A stretch of 64,000 bases of DNA from Alphaproteobacteria bacterium (GCA_004292675.1 RDXO01000013.1:57015-121014), one strand, 5' to 3'; numbered from the stretch's first letter, positions 1-9,203 are shown. Made by a program: numbers and translations. The notes: a model not told the origin generated them from the letters alone.

Positions 1-2
1 TT

Positions 3-182
3 CTAATTTCCTATAACAGCGAAGGCTTTATAAAAAAGGATGAGTTCATTTCTGGGCTTGAGCATATGGGGAATCTTAGTACGCTGGAAACTCGCTACAA
101 TACATACAGAGGAAGTCGTAATTTAGATGGTAGAAATCCCTATGTAACAGAATATTTGTTTCTATTAGAAAAAAAAGGCTGA
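3..182 (+). CDS. C-terminal end of a DNA adenine methylase (partial)
   Basis: An open frame enters from the left edge and stops with TGA at 180-182, leaving 59 visible residues. The tail carries YNTYRGSRNL followed by EYLFLLEK, which I recall from the C-termini of D12/FokI-like adenine methylases. It ends three bases before the start of an EcoRI-family endonuclease, so it is most likely the protecting methylase of that pair. The catalytic motifs (DPPY, FxGxG) lie outside the window, so the family is inferred from the tail and the position only. The stretch is visibly richer in A+T than the genes after 958. Confidence 0.55.
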   Translation, partial: LISYNSEGFIKKDEFISGLEHMGNLSTLETRYNTYRGSRNLDGRNPYVTEYLFLLEKKG

Positions 183-185
183 GTT

Positions 186-890
186 ATGTCAAAAAAAGAT
201 GATCTTAGGAAGCAGCGTGCTGGTACTATTATTAATGTAATATCGAACGTGCAGGAAAAAGAGCTTAATGTTGCTATAGAGCGTATTGTGATCGCACTGA
301 AGGATAAGTTTCCTAGTATAGAATTAAGGTTTGAACGTCAGTGGTTTTTACGTGATGTCGTGGATTTACTTAGAAAAAAGTTCCCTGAAGTTGATTTTAT
401 GTATTATCATCAAAACTCATCGATGAAACCCGATGGAGGTATTTTAAGTATTTGTGGAAATGATGGTCAGACTTTTCCTATATTAATTACGGAAAAAAAG
501 AATCAAGGCACTAATGACATTAGAGCTTTGGAAGGAAAATCAAAGCAAGCCAAAGGGAATGCGATTGAACGTCTTGGAAAGAATGTAATCGGTTTTAGAG
601 CAGCACTCTTACATGAAGCAATATTCCCTTTTGTGTGTTTTGGTGATGGGTGCGATTTTAGTGATGACTCTAGTATCCTTGATAGGGTTGTGACGATTGC
701 AATGTTTGGAAAATTAAACCATGAGTATCTTCATGATATTGATGGTAAATTCAATAGAGGTTCATTCTATTTTCGAGTTGAGCGTTGGACGGCAGATGAA
801 ATGTTTGAAATCGGTCTGGCGATTGCGACGAAGAGCGTTTTTTATTACTATTCAAAATATGGTGAAGAGAGTTTTCAAAATTTATCCTAA
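186..890 (+). CDS. EcoRI-family type II restriction endonuclease
   Basis: This 234-residue protein is predicted to cut GAATTC. From memory of EcoRI, the blocks NSSMKPDGGI (about 77-86) and GNAIERLGKN (124-133) align directly. The catalytic triad is present with EcoRI spacing: D83, E103 and K105 (EcoRI D91, E111, K113). The residues that read bases in EcoRI (N141, A142, E144, R145) correspond to N125, A126, E128 and R129 and are all kept. It is about 40 residues shorter than EcoRI, with a shorter N-terminus and C-terminal half. It follows the methylase tail by three bases, as in an M-R operon. A+T-rich codon use against the following glycosyltransferase suggests horizontal acquisition. GAATTC specificity is inferred from contact residues, not shown. 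Confidence 0.88.
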   Translation: MSKKDDLRKQRAGTIINVISNVQEKELNVAIERIVIALKDKFPSIELRFERQWFLRDVVDLLRKKFPEVDFMYYHQNSSMKPDGGILSICGNDGQTFPILITEKKNQGTNDIRALEGKSKQAKGNAIERLGKNVIGFRAALLHEAIFPFVCFGDGCDFSDDSSILDRVVTIAMFGKLNHEYLHDIDGKFNRGSFYFRVERWTADEMFEIGLAIATKSVFYYYSKYGEESFQNLS

Positions 891-957
891 TAACCCAGCC
901 CCCATGCATAAAATGAATCTGCTATCAAATAACCTGATAATCTTCAATTAAATATCT

Positions 958-1755
958 ATGAGTTCGCCAAGTCCTTCCGTTGTAATAAGCATCGTCACCT
1001 ATCATAGCGATCTGGAGGATGTATGCGCTGCCATCGCTTCGGTGCAATCGCAAAAGCTAGCCACACATCTGATGATTGCCGATAATGATTCGGGGGCAGA
1101 GTACCAAGAGGCATTGCAATCCATCATCCCAAAGGATGCAACCTTCCTTGAACTTCCACGCAATGGGGGGTTTGGCTATGGGCATAATCAGGTGATGCTA
1201 CGCGCTCCCGCCTCGGATTATCTGCTCATCCTCAACCCTGATGTGGTGCTGCACAAAGGGAGTCTTGCCACTATGATCGCTTTCCTAGAAGCGCATCCTG
1301 AAGTAGGCATGGTCGCACCAAAAGTATTTTATCCTGATGAATCGTTGCAACCGCTCAATAAAATTCATCCCAATGTGCTGGATTTAGCACTACGCTTGTT
1401 CGCTCCGGCTATGATTACCCGCCTTCCTTGGGTGAAACGTCGCTTGGAACGCTATGCTATGATCGATAAGGGGTATGATAATGCCTATTCTGTGCCGTTT
1501 GCAAGTGGTTGTTGCCTATGCATTAGGCGTGATGTGATGCTGCGTCTTGGTGGCTTTGATGAAGGCTTTTTCCTCTATTTTGAAGATGCAGATTTAAGCC
1601 GTAGGGTGCATGAATTGGCGGATGTATGGTTTGTGCCGAGTGCGCATATTACCCATCGTTGGCAACGTGGTTCGCGTTCAAGCAAAAAATTATTATGGAT
1701 TATGCTGCAATCAGCATGGCGTTATTTTATGAAATGGGGTGTGCAACTTGTGTAA
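958..1755 (+). CDS. Family 2 glycosyltransferase, rhamnosyltransferase-like
   Basis: A 265-residue GT-A glycosyltransferase that should add a sugar from a nucleotide donor to a cell-surface polysaccharide at the cytoplasmic face of the membrane. The N-terminus VVISIVTYHS starts the Rossmann-like fold. LNPDVV (92-97) holds the metal/donor-binding acidic motif. FFLYFEDADLSRR (204-216) is the acceptor-side signature of the WbbL/rhamnosyl branch. Sugar and acceptor cannot be read from sequence. There is no membrane segment. It stands alone on the + strand between the RM module and the dksA promoter. The ATG is used because the GT fold begins seven residues later. No polysaccharide cluster is adjacent. 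Confidence 0.85.
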   Translation: MSSPSPSVVISIVTYHSDLEDVCAAIASVQSQKLATHLMIADNDSGAEYQEALQSIIPKDATFLELPRNGGFGYGHNQVMLRAPASDYLLILNPDVVLHKGSLATMIAFLEAHPEVGMVAPKVFYPDESLQPLNKIHPNVLDLALRLFAPAMITRLPWVKRRLERYAMIDKGYDNAYSVPFASGCCLCIRRDVMLRLGGFDEGFFLYFEDADLSRRVHELADVWFVPSAHITHRWQRGSRSSKKLLWIMLQSAWRYFMKWGVQLV

Positions 1756-1761
1756 TTCTGA

Positions 1762-1790
1762 TTGCGTATTGATAATAGATGCGTTATAGT
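1762..1790 (+). promoter_or_regulatory. Sigma-70-type promoter of dksA
   Basis: TTGCGT and TATAGT are separated by exactly 17 bases, 37 bases before the dksA start. A ribosome-binding site (AAGGAG) precedes the ATG. The upstream gene ends at 1755, so dksA appears to have its own promoter. Read by eye only. Confidence 0.7.
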
Positions 1791-1827
1791 TGTGCGCCAT
1801 AAACGTTAGTATAAGGAGCATTGTTCT

Positions 1828-2247
1828 ATGCCTATTGAACTTCCAGAAGGATATAAGCCATCTGAATCAGAAGAATATATGAACCCAATGCAGCTTGAAT
1901 ATTTCAAGCGTAAACTTGTTGCATGGCGGGATGATCTTTTGAAAGAGTCACGCGATACTATGGAGCATTTGCGTGAAGAAAATTGGCATGAGGCGGATAT
2001 TGCGGATCGTGCATCATTGGAGACGGAAGCAGGCGTAGAGCTTCGTACCCGTAATCGCTATTTGAAGCTGATCGCAAAAATTGATCAAGCCTTGCGCCGT
2101 ATTGAAAAAGGTGAATATGGCTATTGCGAAGAAACAGATGAACCGATTGGGCTCCGTCGTTTGGAAGCACGCCCTGTGGCAACGCTCACCATCGAAGCGC
2201 AAGAACGTCATGAAAAAATGGAACGTCAATATAGCGATGATGATTGA
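1828..2247 (+). CDS. dksA: RNA polymerase-binding regulator DksA, single-cysteine type
   Basis: DksA (139 residues) enters the secondary channel of RNA polymerase and, with ppGpp, adjusts transcription of rRNA and stress genes. The coiled coil spans about 20-95; its tip has EADIADRAS (55-63) with the acidic residues D57 and D60. The C-terminal zinc-finger region keeps only C100 (GYCEETDEPIGLRRLEARP); the other three cysteines are replaced by Thr or Ala. This one-cysteine form is typical of alphaproteobacterial DksA, so it is not a defect. SD AAGGAG and a separate promoter precede it; murD follows almost without a gap. Confidence 0.93.
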   Translation: MPIELPEGYKPSESEEYMNPMQLEYFKRKLVAWRDDLLKESRDTMEHLREENWHEADIADRASLETEAGVELRTRNRYLKLIAKIDQALRRIEKGEYGYCEETDEPIGLRRLEARPVATLTIEAQERHEKMERQYSDDD

Positions 2248-2253
2248 TTGTTC

Positions 2254-3594
2254 ATGATTATTCTGGATCATTATTGCGGGCGAACGGTTGCGGTGCTGGG
2301 GCTTGGTGCTTCAGGTGTAGCAACTGTGCAAGCATTGCTCGCGGGTGGTGCGCATGTGGTGGCATGGGATGATAACGCTGATGGAGCATCCCTATCGATT
2401 GCCTTGACGCATTATGAGGCATGGCCGTGGGAAGAATTAGAAGCTATTGTTATTAGCCCCGGTGTGCCGTTGCATCATCCTGTGCCACATCCTGCCGTGA
2501 CGCTTGCTCATGGCCATGGTGTGCGCATTACCTCAGATATTACATTGCTGATGGAGGCGTGCGCACAAGCCCAATATATTGGGATTACGGGAACGAATGG
2601 TAAATCTACCACCACAGCATTGATGGCGCATTGCCTGCGTGCCATGGGAGCGAATGTGCAGTGCGGTGGCAATATTGGCGTGCCTGCCTTAGCCTTGCAA
2701 CCGTTGGATGCTGATGGCATTTATGTTTTGGAGCTTTCCTCCTATCAGTTGGATAGTATGGATTCGGGCGTTCTGGATATTGCGTGTCTGACAAACATTA
2801 CCCCCGACCATATTGATCGGCACGGGTGCATGGATGGTTATGTTCATGCGAAAGAACGTATTTTCCGTGGGCAGCATCCACAAGTACATGCCGCGATTAT
2901 TGCGATTGACGATGAACATACGCGCCACATTGCACAGCATCGCCCTCATGCCATTACTGTTTCTGCCTATGGTGCTTCTGGGGCAGCATGGAAAATGGAG
3001 GGAGAAGAACTCATCGATGCGCGATCAGGGGAGGGAGAATCCTATGATCTCAGCGTTATCCTATCCTTAGTTGGGGCGCATAATCATCAAAATGCGTTGA
3101 TTGTGATAGCGGCGTGTGTGAGTGCTGGTTTTGATCCCGGAATGATTTATGATGCCATGCAATCTTTCGGAGGGTTGGCGCATCGTATGGAGCGCGTGCG
3201 CACCGTAGATTGCGTGCTGTGCGTCAATGACAGCAAAGCGACGAATGCGGATGCTGCTGCAAAATCTTTGGGTTCGTATGACAATATTTATTGGATTGTC
3301 GGTGGTGTTGCCAAAGCTGGGGGCATTGAGAGCCTTGAGGAATATATGCCACGTGTGCGTCATGCTTATTGCATTGGTGAAGCAGCGGAAATGTTCGCCC
3401 AAACATTGCGGGGCTATAATGTATTATGTACCATTAGTGGTACGTTAGAGCAGGCTGTACGCGATGCGTTCAGTGAGGCGCGTGGACGTGAAGGATCGGT
3501 GATGTTGCTTGCCCCTGCCTGCGCATCATTTGATCAGTTCAAAAACTTTGAACAACGTGGAGATCACTTTAAGGGACTCGTTGCGTCTTTGTAA
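2254..3594 (+). CDS. murD: UDP-N-acetylmuramoylalanine--D-glutamate ligase
   Basis: MurD adds D-glutamate to UDP-MurNAc-L-Ala in the cytoplasm, the second peptide step of peptidoglycan synthesis. The N-terminal UMP-binding domain shows VLGLGASG (about 14-21). The Mur ligase ATP loop GTNGKST sits at about 113-119, and ELSSYQLD follows in the central domain. The C-terminal part has CVNDSKATNADA. Length (446 aa) is normal. I chose ATG 2254; the frame is also open from TTG 2248, directly after the dksA stop, so translation may be coupled to dksA. In most relatives murD is followed by ftsW in the division cluster; here it is followed by an interrupted short frame and a repeat element. Confidence 0.95.
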   Translation: MIILDHYCGRTVAVLGLGASGVATVQALLAGGAHVVAWDDNADGASLSIALTHYEAWPWEELEAIVISPGVPLHHPVPHPAVTLAHGHGVRITSDITLLMEACAQAQYIGITGTNGKSTTTALMAHCLRAMGANVQCGGNIGVPALALQPLDADGIYVLELSSYQLDSMDSGVLDIACLTNITPDHIDRHGCMDGYVHAKERIFRGQHPQVHAAIIAIDDEHTRHIAQHRPHAITVSAYGASGAAWKMEGEELIDARSGEGESYDLSVILSLVGAHNHQNALIVIAACVSAGFDPGMIYDAMQSFGGLAHRMERVRTVDCVLCVNDSKATNADAAAKSLGSYDNIYWIVGGVAKAGGIESLEEYMPRVRHAYCIGEAAEMFAQTLRGYNVLCTISGTLEQAVRDAFSEARGREGSVMLLAPACASFDQFKNFEQRGDHFKGLVASL

Positions 3595-3630
3595 TTTTTG
3601 ATGTAATCAACTGGCTAAAGGAGAAGGGCT

Positions 3631-3723
3631 ATGGCACAGATACAGCAACATAAGAACCTGCCACGAATCCTTCTCTTATGGGCTGCAAATGGCGTTTTGC
3701 TGTGCGCACCAAAAATCATGTAG
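3631..3723 (+). pseudogene. Interrupted start of a gene after murD
   Basis: A 30-codon frame begins with ATG 3631 behind a strong ribosome-binding site (AAAGGAG). Only the first seven or eight codons (MAQIQQHK) are unique; the rest reads into the dispersed palindromic repeat and stops at TAG 3721. It looks like the start of a gene cut off by insertion of the repeat. In many bacteria ftsW follows murD, but seven residues cannot identify it. It could also be a chance frame. Confidence 0.35.
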
Positions 3724-3788
3724 CTTAAGTACTACTTAAGTTGCGGTTCTCGCAAATCCGCCATTTTCGCCTCATAATAAAAAGATTC
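3651..3788. repeat. MITE-like palindromic repeat, copy 1 (right end truncated)
   Basis: About 138 bases match a second copy at 27499-27646: shared words include TTATGGGCTGCAAATGGC, CTTAAGTAC and CATTTTCGCCTCATAATAA. Each copy is close to a long palindrome centred on CTTAAG, with the left arm AAGAACCTGCC mirrored at the right end of copy 2. In this copy the last roughly 13 bases of the right arm are missing where the chemoreceptor gene ends. No transposase is nearby. Confidence 0.7.
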
Positions 3789-3796
3789 TCTAAAAA

Positions 3797-4789
3797 TTAC
3801 ACTACGCGCTGAATAATCTGAGTGAGCGCACTACATAGAGTCGATGCCTTTTGCATATTTGCCGATACTTCACGCGTCACGATGCTCTGCTCCTCTATCG
3901 CCGATGCAACCGACCCAATGGCTTGGCGCACCGATGCCGTGCTATCATTCACATTGGTTGCCTGTTGCGACACTTGTTCAGATGTTTCTTGTAAGTTTTT
4001 GATTTGCTTGACAATATCATCCGTTGCTTGACTCACTTGCCCTGCTAATGCTTTCACCTCTGAAGCCACCACAGCAAAACCTTTACCCGCTTCACCCGCA
4101 CGCGCCGCTTCAATCGTTGCGTTCAGTGCCAATAAATTCACCTGCCCCGCAATACCACGGATAATTTGAACGACTTTCTCCATTGATTTCGTAATACCTT
4201 GCAAGGCAACAATTTTTTCATGATTCGATTGCATATTTTGCGCAATCGTCACCACGGATGTTTTAGATGTTGCCATATTATTACTAATTTCATAAACAGA
4301 GGCGGTAAGCTCCTCCGATGCCGCCGCAACAGATTGAATAATTGATTGCATATCTTGCGCGTGATGCTGCATTTCTTGACGTGCCAATTTTTGCGCCGTA
4401 ATATCTTGTGCAAATTTGATTGCTTTATACGGACGATTAAACTCATCAAATACGCACAAATACGAAGCACGAATCCATATGGCTTGCCCTTGCTTGGTAT
4501 AGCGTAAAAACTCACCTACAAAAAACTCACCTGAAGCAATACGTTGCCAAAAATCAGCATATTCGGGGGAAGCAACATAGGCAGGATCACAGAAAATACG
4601 ATGATGCTTTCCTTGGATTTCGTGCAAATGATAGCCTACGGCTTTAAGAAAATTGCTATTCGCCGTGCGAATAGTTCCATCAAGTTCAAACTCTATCACG
4701 GCATACGCAGCATCCAAGGCTTTTGCCTTTGCAATCGCATCTTTATACGGATCAACCGCTTCTTTTTGATTTTGTACCGATGCTTCCAT
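3797..4789 (-). CDS. Soluble PAS-domain methyl-accepting chemotaxis protein
   Basis: A 330-residue chemoreceptor without membrane segments or periplasmic domain. A PAS sensor covers about 25-140. A short helix then leads to an MCP signalling domain from about 145 to the end, with the conserved hairpin tip [20 protein letters not shown] (219-238) that binds CheA/CheW. The PAS domain suggests sensing of redox state, oxygen or a small ligand in the cytoplasm, as in Aer- or BdlA-like receptors; the ligand is unknown. SD AGGAG lies just before the ATG. There are no che genes in the window. The signalling domain is shorter than in most transmembrane MCPs. Confidence 0.9.
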   Translation of the reverse strand: MEASVQNQKEAVDPYKDAIAKAKALDAAYAVIEFELDGTIRTANSNFLKAVGYHLHEIQGKHHRIFCDPAYVASPEYADFWQRIASGEFFVGEFLRYTKQGQAIWIRASYLCVFDEFNRPYKAIKFAQDITAQKLARQEMQHHAQDMQSIIQSVAAASEELTASVYEISNNMATSKTSVVTIAQNMQSNHEKIVALQGITKSMEKVVQIIRGIAGQVNLLALNATIEAARAGEAGKGFAVVASEVKALAGQVSQATDDIVKQIKNLQETSEQVSQQATNVNDSTASVRQAIGSVASAIEEQSIVTREVSANMQKASTLCSALTQIIQRVV

Positions 4790-4883
4790 AGACTCCTCAC
4801 AATTTAATCTTATCTGCGAGTATGATCCGAAACAATGAAGAAACTATTGCGTTTTTTGATTATACATGCTTTTTTTAATAGCA

Positions 4884-5660
4884 TCACAACATAATAGCGG
4901 ATAATTGTCGCCCATAATCATCTTCTTTGTGATGTGTAGCACGACGAAAGCTAAAATAACGCGCTTCATCCGCATAGGTATCATGAGGCAGGGTATGAAT
5001 ATGTTCAAAAAGAAGCCCGCATAAAAGAAGCTGCTGCGCTACATAGGCTTTATTATCAAATAAATAATGCGCTTCTGATGCAGGGGAAGGTACAAAAAAA
5101 CGTGCATGACTCGCATCTTGCTCTAAAAACACCTCTCGAAACATCGTATCTACCTCATAGGATGGTTGCGCAATGGACGGACCTGTGGCTGCACAGATGC
5201 GTGCGGGATGCGCCCCAAGCGTACACATCGCCTTGATGGTGGATTGCACAATGCCCGCCCACGCGCCTTTCCACCCTGCATGGGCTGCACCAATGACGGC
5301 TGCCTCAGGATCATGTAGCAAAATAGGCACACAATCCGCACTCAACACACCAAGAATCAAACCCGCTTGATTGGTTACCAACGCATCCGCCTCAGGTGCA
5401 TCATGAGGATCATAGGGAGCATCGACGACCAAACAGCAATCACTATGGATTTGCTTCAGCGTGAGCAACTGCAATGGTGCTGCTTGAAAATAGCCTTGGG
5501 CGATCGCATCACGATTATGCTGCACCGCTCCACGTTCATCCGCCGAACCATACGCAACATTGAGTGACGCATAGATGCCCGTACTCACGCCACCTGTGCG
5601 CGCAAAGAACCCGTGACGCACGTGGGATAATAAGGGAGAACAAAGAATATCAGCTATCAT
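4884..5660 (-). CDS. pgeF: Peptidoglycan editing factor / laccase-domain protein PgeF (YfiH)
   Basis: A protein of the YfiH/DUF152 family (258 aa from this start). Family members are multicopper-like or zinc enzymes acting on purine nucleosides, and E. coli PgeF prevents L-Ser incorporation into peptidoglycan stems. Metal-binding motifs are visible: LTLKQIHSD in the first half, SADCVPILL and AAHAGWKGAWAGI (His-Ala-Gly-Trp core) in the middle, and SFRRA near the end. The frame is open from GTG 5696, but ATG 5660 fits the family length and has AGG upstream. It runs divergently from the split cckA genes. Exact substrate is not decided by sequence. Confidence 0.88.
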   Translation of the reverse strand: MIADILCSPLLSHVRHGFFARTGGVSTGIYASLNVAYGSADERGAVQHNRDAIAQGYFQAAPLQLLTLKQIHSDCCLVVDAPYDPHDAPEADALVTNQAGLILGVLSADCVPILLHDPEAAVIGAAHAGWKGAWAGIVQSTIKAMCTLGAHPARICAATGPSIAQPSYEVDTMFREVFLEQDASHARFFVPSPASEAHYLFDNKAYVAQQLLLCGLLFEHIHTLPHDTYADEARYFSFRRATHHKEDDYGRQLSAIML

Positions 5661-5897
5661 ACACACCAACCTAATCGCACTATATATACTCATCACACAA
5701 GAAGATGCGTATAAGCCGCACGTTAGCGTTTGCTCCCCACTCTGTCAAGTGCTGCATGAACTTTGATGCAACGCTTCTTATAAATCAGATTGAAAAAGCA
5801 TATGATTTTGCTGTAATGGAACGTATTTTCATAACAGCCACATCGCAAATCTTGTTATACTCTATAGAGTACATGACATGCATGAGGGAACATCGAT

Positions 5898-6875
5898 ATG
5901 GTGCGTTATTATGAAGTTGGGATTGATCCACGGTTTATTGCCGAATCTGATTTTGTGCATCGCAAACGTCATGGTACTGTCACACGCTGTATCGTCTATT
6001 ACCTTGCGGGCATTTTTTCCTTATTCGCCCTCTATTTCATGCGCGATTTTATAAAGAATGATCTCGTATATCTTGGTGCATCTGTCGGCGTATTGCTGCT
6101 TTTAATGTTTTATTCTATTGGTTATGTCCAACGCAATCTTGATTTAGTGACCTCGATTGAGTTTCAAAACGCGCTTTTTTCTTCCGCCTTTCGGGAAGGT
6201 AAATTATTCTCGATGATTGTTGGGAATAATGATCAGATGTATTATGCCGATCCGGGATTTTATCGTATGTTTCCTGACCTTGCCAAACGTAATGCGCAAG
6301 TGGTGGATGAAATTGTCAAAAACTCTGAGCATGTGCAGGAAAATCTTGAGAAACTCAACAAAGCCTTTGTTGAACGCACGACTCAAGCCTTAGATATTTT
6401 TGTGGAACATGATGCGCAAATCATCAAAGCCCGCATGTTGATCATCCCACTACCGCGCCCTTCTGGCTATTTCTTCGTCAGTGCGCGTAAATTTTGGGAA
6501 CAACGCGCTTCCGATCAATATGACGCACTTTCACCTGAGACGTTGCATGTTGTCAATAGTTTGGTAGGCAGCATGGATGATATGACCTATGTCGTCAATG
6601 AACAAGGCACGTTGGTTGCTGCTTCAAGTGCATTTTTGGATTTATTAGAACATAGCAACATGAATGATGTCATCCATAAACCCGTACTCGAATTGCTTGA
6701 TCAACCTCAAGACCACCATCCGATGCAATTCTTAGCGCATAATGTGCATGAGGGCAAACACGTCGTATGGCGCAGCAAAGAGGGGAATATACGCCATACA
6801 AAAGTCATGCACAAACGCTTCAACAGTGATAAACGCAATCATGCATTAATTCTAGGCAAAGTGGTCATGGCATAA
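5898..6875 (+). CDS. N-terminal membrane/PAS half of CckA
   Basis: A 325-residue protein with two adjacent membrane helices (about 28-75) and then PAS-like sequence (about 95-190 and 225-325), but no kinase domain. It ends one base before the following PAS-histidine kinase-receiver gene. Together the pair equals a CckA with its membrane anchor and PAS domains, normally one polypeptide. SD GAGGGAAC precedes the ATG. The downstream frame is open back to 6856, so one indel between 6856 and 6872 would fuse both genes. Either this lineage splits CckA into sensor and kinase, or the gene is frameshifted, or the assembly carries an error. Confidence 0.75.
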   Translation: MVRYYEVGIDPRFIAESDFVHRKRHGTVTRCIVYYLAGIFSLFALYFMRDFIKNDLVYLGASVGVLLLLMFYSIGYVQRNLDLVTSIEFQNALFSSAFREGKLFSMIVGNNDQMYYADPGFYRMFPDLAKRNAQVVDEIVKNSEHVQENLEKLNKAFVERTTQALDIFVEHDAQIIKARMLIIPLPRPSGYFFVSARKFWEQRASDQYDALSPETLHVVNSLVGSMDDMTYVVNEQGTLVAASSAFLDLLEHSNMNDVIHKPVLELLDQPQDHHPMQFLAHNVHEGKHVVWRSKEGNIRHTKVMHKRFNSDKRNHALILGKVVMA

Positions 6876-6876
6876 T

Positions 6877-8502
6877 ATGTTTTTTTTGAGCAAAGGACGA
6901 GAAGATCGCAGCGAATTCATCCGCACCTTTCTTGCGCATTCTCCCATCCCCATGGTGGAGATTGATCGCAATATCACCCTATTAGCGGTGAATCATGCGA
7001 TGCGCAAATTACTTGGGCATCATGATTTATCATCCGTTGCACTCATCGGGCAACCTTTGTTGAGCTTTATCCATGAACATGAACGGCATGAGTTACCGCA
7101 ACAAATTGCCCGTGTGTTCAAGGCAAGTGAATCGGAAACTATGCATTTTCCGCTTTCTTTTCCGCATATGACCAAGAAGGGGGAATCCATCCACACCTTG
7201 GTCTATTCCTCTCCTACCAATCATGAAAACACACTCAATGCGGAAAGTCTCTTTTTATTTTTCATTGATATAAGCGATAAGAAAAATCTTGAACTTCGCT
7301 TTGTGCATTCCCAAAAGATGCAAGCAGTTGGGCAACTAGCGGGGGGGATTGCCCATGATTTCAACAATCTTCTCACCGCCATCATCGGCTTTTGCGATCT
7401 TCTCTTAATGCGCCACTCTGCGGGAGACCCCTCTTTTGCAGATATTATGCAGATTAAACAAAACTCAAATCGCGCCGCCAATCTGGTACGTCATTTATTA
7501 GCCTTTTCCCGCAAACAAACCTTACAACCACGCAAAATTGATTTGATTGATTTCATGTCGGATCTCTCCGTATTATTGCGTCGTTTGATTGGTGAAAATA
7601 TCGAGTTAAATATTGATTATCCCCGCCATTTATGGGCGATTCGCGTGGATCAAAGTCAACTGGAGCAAGTGTTGATTAATCTAGCCGTCAATGCCCGTGA
7701 TGCCATGCCTTCGGGTGGCGTACTCACTATTCAGATTCGGGATATGTCGGTGAAAGATGCTAGTTCACTCGATGGGCAATTACGCGCCATTGCCCAAGAA
7801 GATGCCATCACGGCAGGTGATTATGCCGTCATCACCGTCACGGATAATGGCACAGGCATTCCCGATGAAGTCATTGACAACATCTTTGAACCGTTTTTTA
7901 CCACCAAGGAAATGGGGCATGGTACAGGGCTTGGACTTTCCACCGTCTATGGTATCATCAAACAAACGGGGGGATATATTTATTTCAAAAGCCAAGAGGG
8001 ATTAGGAACGAGTTTTTCGCTTTTTGTACCTCGATTCATTGAAGAGAAGGAAACCATGACAGGACGTGAAGGACTGGATGTGCGCGAAATGAAAGATTTA
8101 ACAGGCACAGCAACCATCTTGCTGGTGGAAGATGAGACATCTTTGCGTATTTTCGCGGTGCGCGCACTCACCAATAAGGGCTATCACGTTTTGGAAGCGG
8201 ATTGCGCAGAAAGTGCCATTGAGATCTACGAAACTCACAAAGATGCTATTCAAGTGATTATCACCGATGTAGTCATGCCTGGCATGAATGGTCCAACTAT
8301 GGTGGAATTGCTCGATGAGAAATTTGCGGATACAATGCATAATGTGCATGTGATTTTTATGTCGGGTTACACCGAAGATGCGTTTGTTGATGGCTATGAA
8401 AGCAACCGTGAGTTTAATTTCCTTTCCAAACCATTCACTTTGGCGCAACTTGCCACGAAGATCAAAGAGCTATCACTTCCTTCTTATGCAGAAACATCAT
8501 GA
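6877..8502 (+). CDS. cckA: CckA-type hybrid histidine kinase (PAS-HisKA-HATPase-REC)
   Basis: CckA drives the CckA-ChpT-CtrA phosphorelay that controls cell cycle and motility in alphaproteobacteria. Order in 541 residues: PAS (about 15-140); HisKA with the family signature [11 protein letters not shown] and phospho-acceptor H160; HATPase with DNGTGIP and [12 protein letters not shown]; receiver domain from about 408 with phospho-acceptor D464 in [11 protein letters not shown]. It lacks membrane helices, which lie in the gene just upstream (stop TAA, one base, ATG). No ribosome-binding site is seen, so translation is probably coupled to the upstream gene. A run of eight T lies directly after the start codon, a place prone to slippage or sequencing error. 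ctrA and chpT are not in the window. Confidence 0.9.
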   Translation: MFFLSKGREDRSEFIRTFLAHSPIPMVEIDRNITLLAVNHAMRKLLGHHDLSSVALIGQPLLSFIHEHERHELPQQIARVFKASESETMHFPLSFPHMTKKGESIHTLVYSSPTNHENTLNAESLFLFFIDISDKKNLELRFVHSQKMQAVGQLAGGIAHDFNNLLTAIIGFCDLLLMRHSAGDPSFADIMQIKQNSNRAANLVRHLLAFSRKQTLQPRKIDLIDFMSDLSVLLRRLIGENIELNIDYPRHLWAIRVDQSQLEQVLINLAVNARDAMPSGGVLTIQIRDMSVKDASSLDGQLRAIAQEDAITAGDYAVITVTDNGTGIPDEVIDNIFEPFFTTKEMGHGTGLGLSTVYGIIKQTGGYIYFKSQEGLGTSFSLFVPRFIEEKETMTGREGLDVREMKDLTGTATILLVEDETSLRIFAVRALTNKGYHVLEADCAESAIEIYETHKDAIQVIITDVVMPGMNGPTMVELLDEKFADTMHNVHVIFMSGYTEDAFVDGYESNREFNFLSKPFTLAQLATKIKELSLPSYAETS

Positions 8503-8604
8503 TAATCAAAAAAAGTCGTTTTTTTTAACCTTTTGTCAGCTTTTACAGCGTAAGAACATTGGGTAGACTATAAGTACAACACCATCACTACGGAGATTAG
8601 ATTT

Positions 8605-9159
8605 ATGTCTGAATCAAAAGAACAGCAGCTTGACGACGATGAAGCACCAAAAAAAGGCAAAAAGGGTCTTATCATTATTGTACTCGCCGTGGTGCTACTC
8701 GGTGGTGGCGGAGCAGGTTTATTCTTTTCTGGTATGTTGGATTCGCTGATCGGTAAAGATAAAAAAGTTGCAGAAGCAACTGATGGTGATGCCTCCTCTG
8801 ATAGTGAGCAAGCCGCTGATGGCAATGGCACAGATGCAAAAAAAGAGAAAGTCCCCGTGGCATTTCTTGAACTTCCTGAAGTGGTTGCGAACCTGCAATC
8901 CTCTACAGGTGGCTCAAGTTTCATCAAAGCCAAAATTACCATCGAAGCACCCAGCGAAGAAATACGCGTGCAGTTAGAGAAAAATCAACCCATCATTATG
9001 GATGCCATCAATACCTATGTGCGTGAATTACGCCCCAATGATTTGAAAGGCTCTGCGGGGACATTCCTTTTGCAAGAAGAACTCACCATGCGCGTAAACA
9101 AAGCCATTCACCCCAACGAAATCAATAAGATTTTAATTGAACAATTACTTATTCAATAA
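8605..9159 (+). CDS. fliL: Flagellar basal body-associated protein FliL
   Basis: FliL (184 aa) is a single-pass inner-membrane protein around the flagellar stator that supports torque. A charged cytoplasmic N-terminus (about 1-25) precedes one membrane helix (about 26-50). An acidic linker follows, then the periplasmic FliL domain (from about 90), ending with TMRVNKAIHPNEINKILIEQ. It opens the set fliL-fliM-DUF6468-motE-like, as in other alphaproteobacteria. SD GGAG is seen upstream. No clear promoter was found in the roughly 100 bases after cckA, although transcription from that gap is likely. Confidence 0.92.
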   Translation: MSESKEQQLDDDEAPKKGKKGLIIIVLAVVLLGGGGAGLFFSGMLDSLIGKDKKVAEATDGDASSDSEQAADGNGTDAKKEKVPVAFLELPEVVANLQSSTGGSSFIKAKITIEAPSEEIRVQLEKNQPIIMDAINTYVRELRPNDLKGSAGTFLLQEELTMRVNKAIHPNEINKILIEQLLIQ

Positions 9160-9203
9160 CGCATACGATCAACATCACCCAAAAGAAAAGTGAGTACTAA
9201 TTT

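Noticed and set aside
721..951. A 76-codon frame over the end of the EcoRI-like gene
   Set aside because: It is a shifted-frame shadow of a well-supported gene.
1828..2247. Defective zinc finger in DksA
   Set aside because: Loss of three of four cysteines is usual in alphaproteobacterial DksA.
5705..5914. A 69-codon + frame between pgeF and the cckA sensor gene
   Set aside because: It overlaps the start of the next gene, has no ribosome-binding site and an ordinary non-coding composition.
8503..8604. Sigma-54 or sigma-28 promoter before fliL
   Set aside because: No GG-N10-GC or sigma-28 pattern with correct spacing could be read.
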